This document shows, piece by piece, positions 32,639 to 32,649 of a stretch of 32,649 bases of DNA. The notes beneath the pieces were generated by a model that saw only the letters and a program-made list of their open reading frames with translations, did no database searches and was not told the DNA's origin. Source of the DNA: an uncultured Collinsella sp. (GTDB lineage Bacteria; Actinomycetota; Coriobacteriia; Coriobacteriales; Coriobacteriaceae). Position numbers and translations under genes: made by a program. Within the stretch, counting starts at the first letter, position 1; each line of letters opens with the position of its first letter. The stretch spans positions 1-32,649 of the forward strand of contig CAAFGG010000023.1 of the NCBI GenBank assembly GCA_900762325.1. The letters are read 5' to 3'.

Positions 32639-32649
32639 GAGTCAGGACT

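Noticed and set aside
32539..32649. tRNA or rRNA gene after gyrA
   Set aside because: No cloverleaf, T-loop GTTCRA pattern or CCA end is visible, and no rRNA sequence is recognised.

Overview
The window is the replication-origin region of a Gram-positive, fairly GC-rich actinomycete chromosome. Gene content and protein sequence fit the class Coriobacteriia, most likely a gut Collinsella or close relative (inference from recognised proteins; no search was run). The core is the classic order rpmH - origin - dnaA - dnaN - recF - DUF721 - gyrB - gyrA. Genes left of the origin (rpmH, rnpA, yidD, yidC, jag, rsmG, parA, parB) run on the minus strand and those right of it on the plus strand, so both sets point away from the origin.

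Layout. 1-1.6 kb: an IS110-type element with a DEDD transposase, a structured left end that could encode a bridge RNA, and short permuted repeats shared with its right end. 1.7-5.2 kb: a large LPXTG-anchored surface protein with a thioester (TQXA) head and about six Cna-B/SpaA-like repeats. 5.2-8.6 kb: a minus-strand pair, an M28-peptidase-like membrane protein with degraded metal-site motifs and a small membrane protein. 8.8-10.8 kb: two overlapping WYL regulators (PafB/PafC-like layout), convergent with a DinG-type exonuclease-helicase that is coupled to ddl. 14.7-15.7 kb: rlmN. 15.8-18.0 kb: parA-parB plus a small membrane protein, with three perfect parS sites spaced exactly 39 bp apart and two degenerate ones further out. 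18.0-21.0 kb: rsmG, then jag-yidC-yidD-rnpA-rpmH with a clear sigma-70 promoter before rpmH. 21.1-24.7 kb: the origin, apparently bipartite, flanking a GHKL ATPase/winged-helix gene and dnaA. 24.7-32.5 kb: dnaN, recF, DUF721, gyrB and gyrA.

How the parts work together: DnaA, the clamp, RecF, the DciA-like DUF721 protein and gyrase cover initiation, elongation and topology. ParABS segregates the origin. RpmH/RnpA/YidD/YidC/Jag/RsmG link ribosome and RNA maturation to membrane insertion. The most unusual items are the ATPase/winged-helix protein with a Gln/Pro-rich linker beside dnaA, candidate DnaA boxes of the form TTTTCAACA together with a changed DnaA recognition motif, a DnaA-trio-like tract before dnaN, a long structured gyrB-gyrA spacer, and a GyrA with Tyr and Glu at the two main quinolone-resistance positions.
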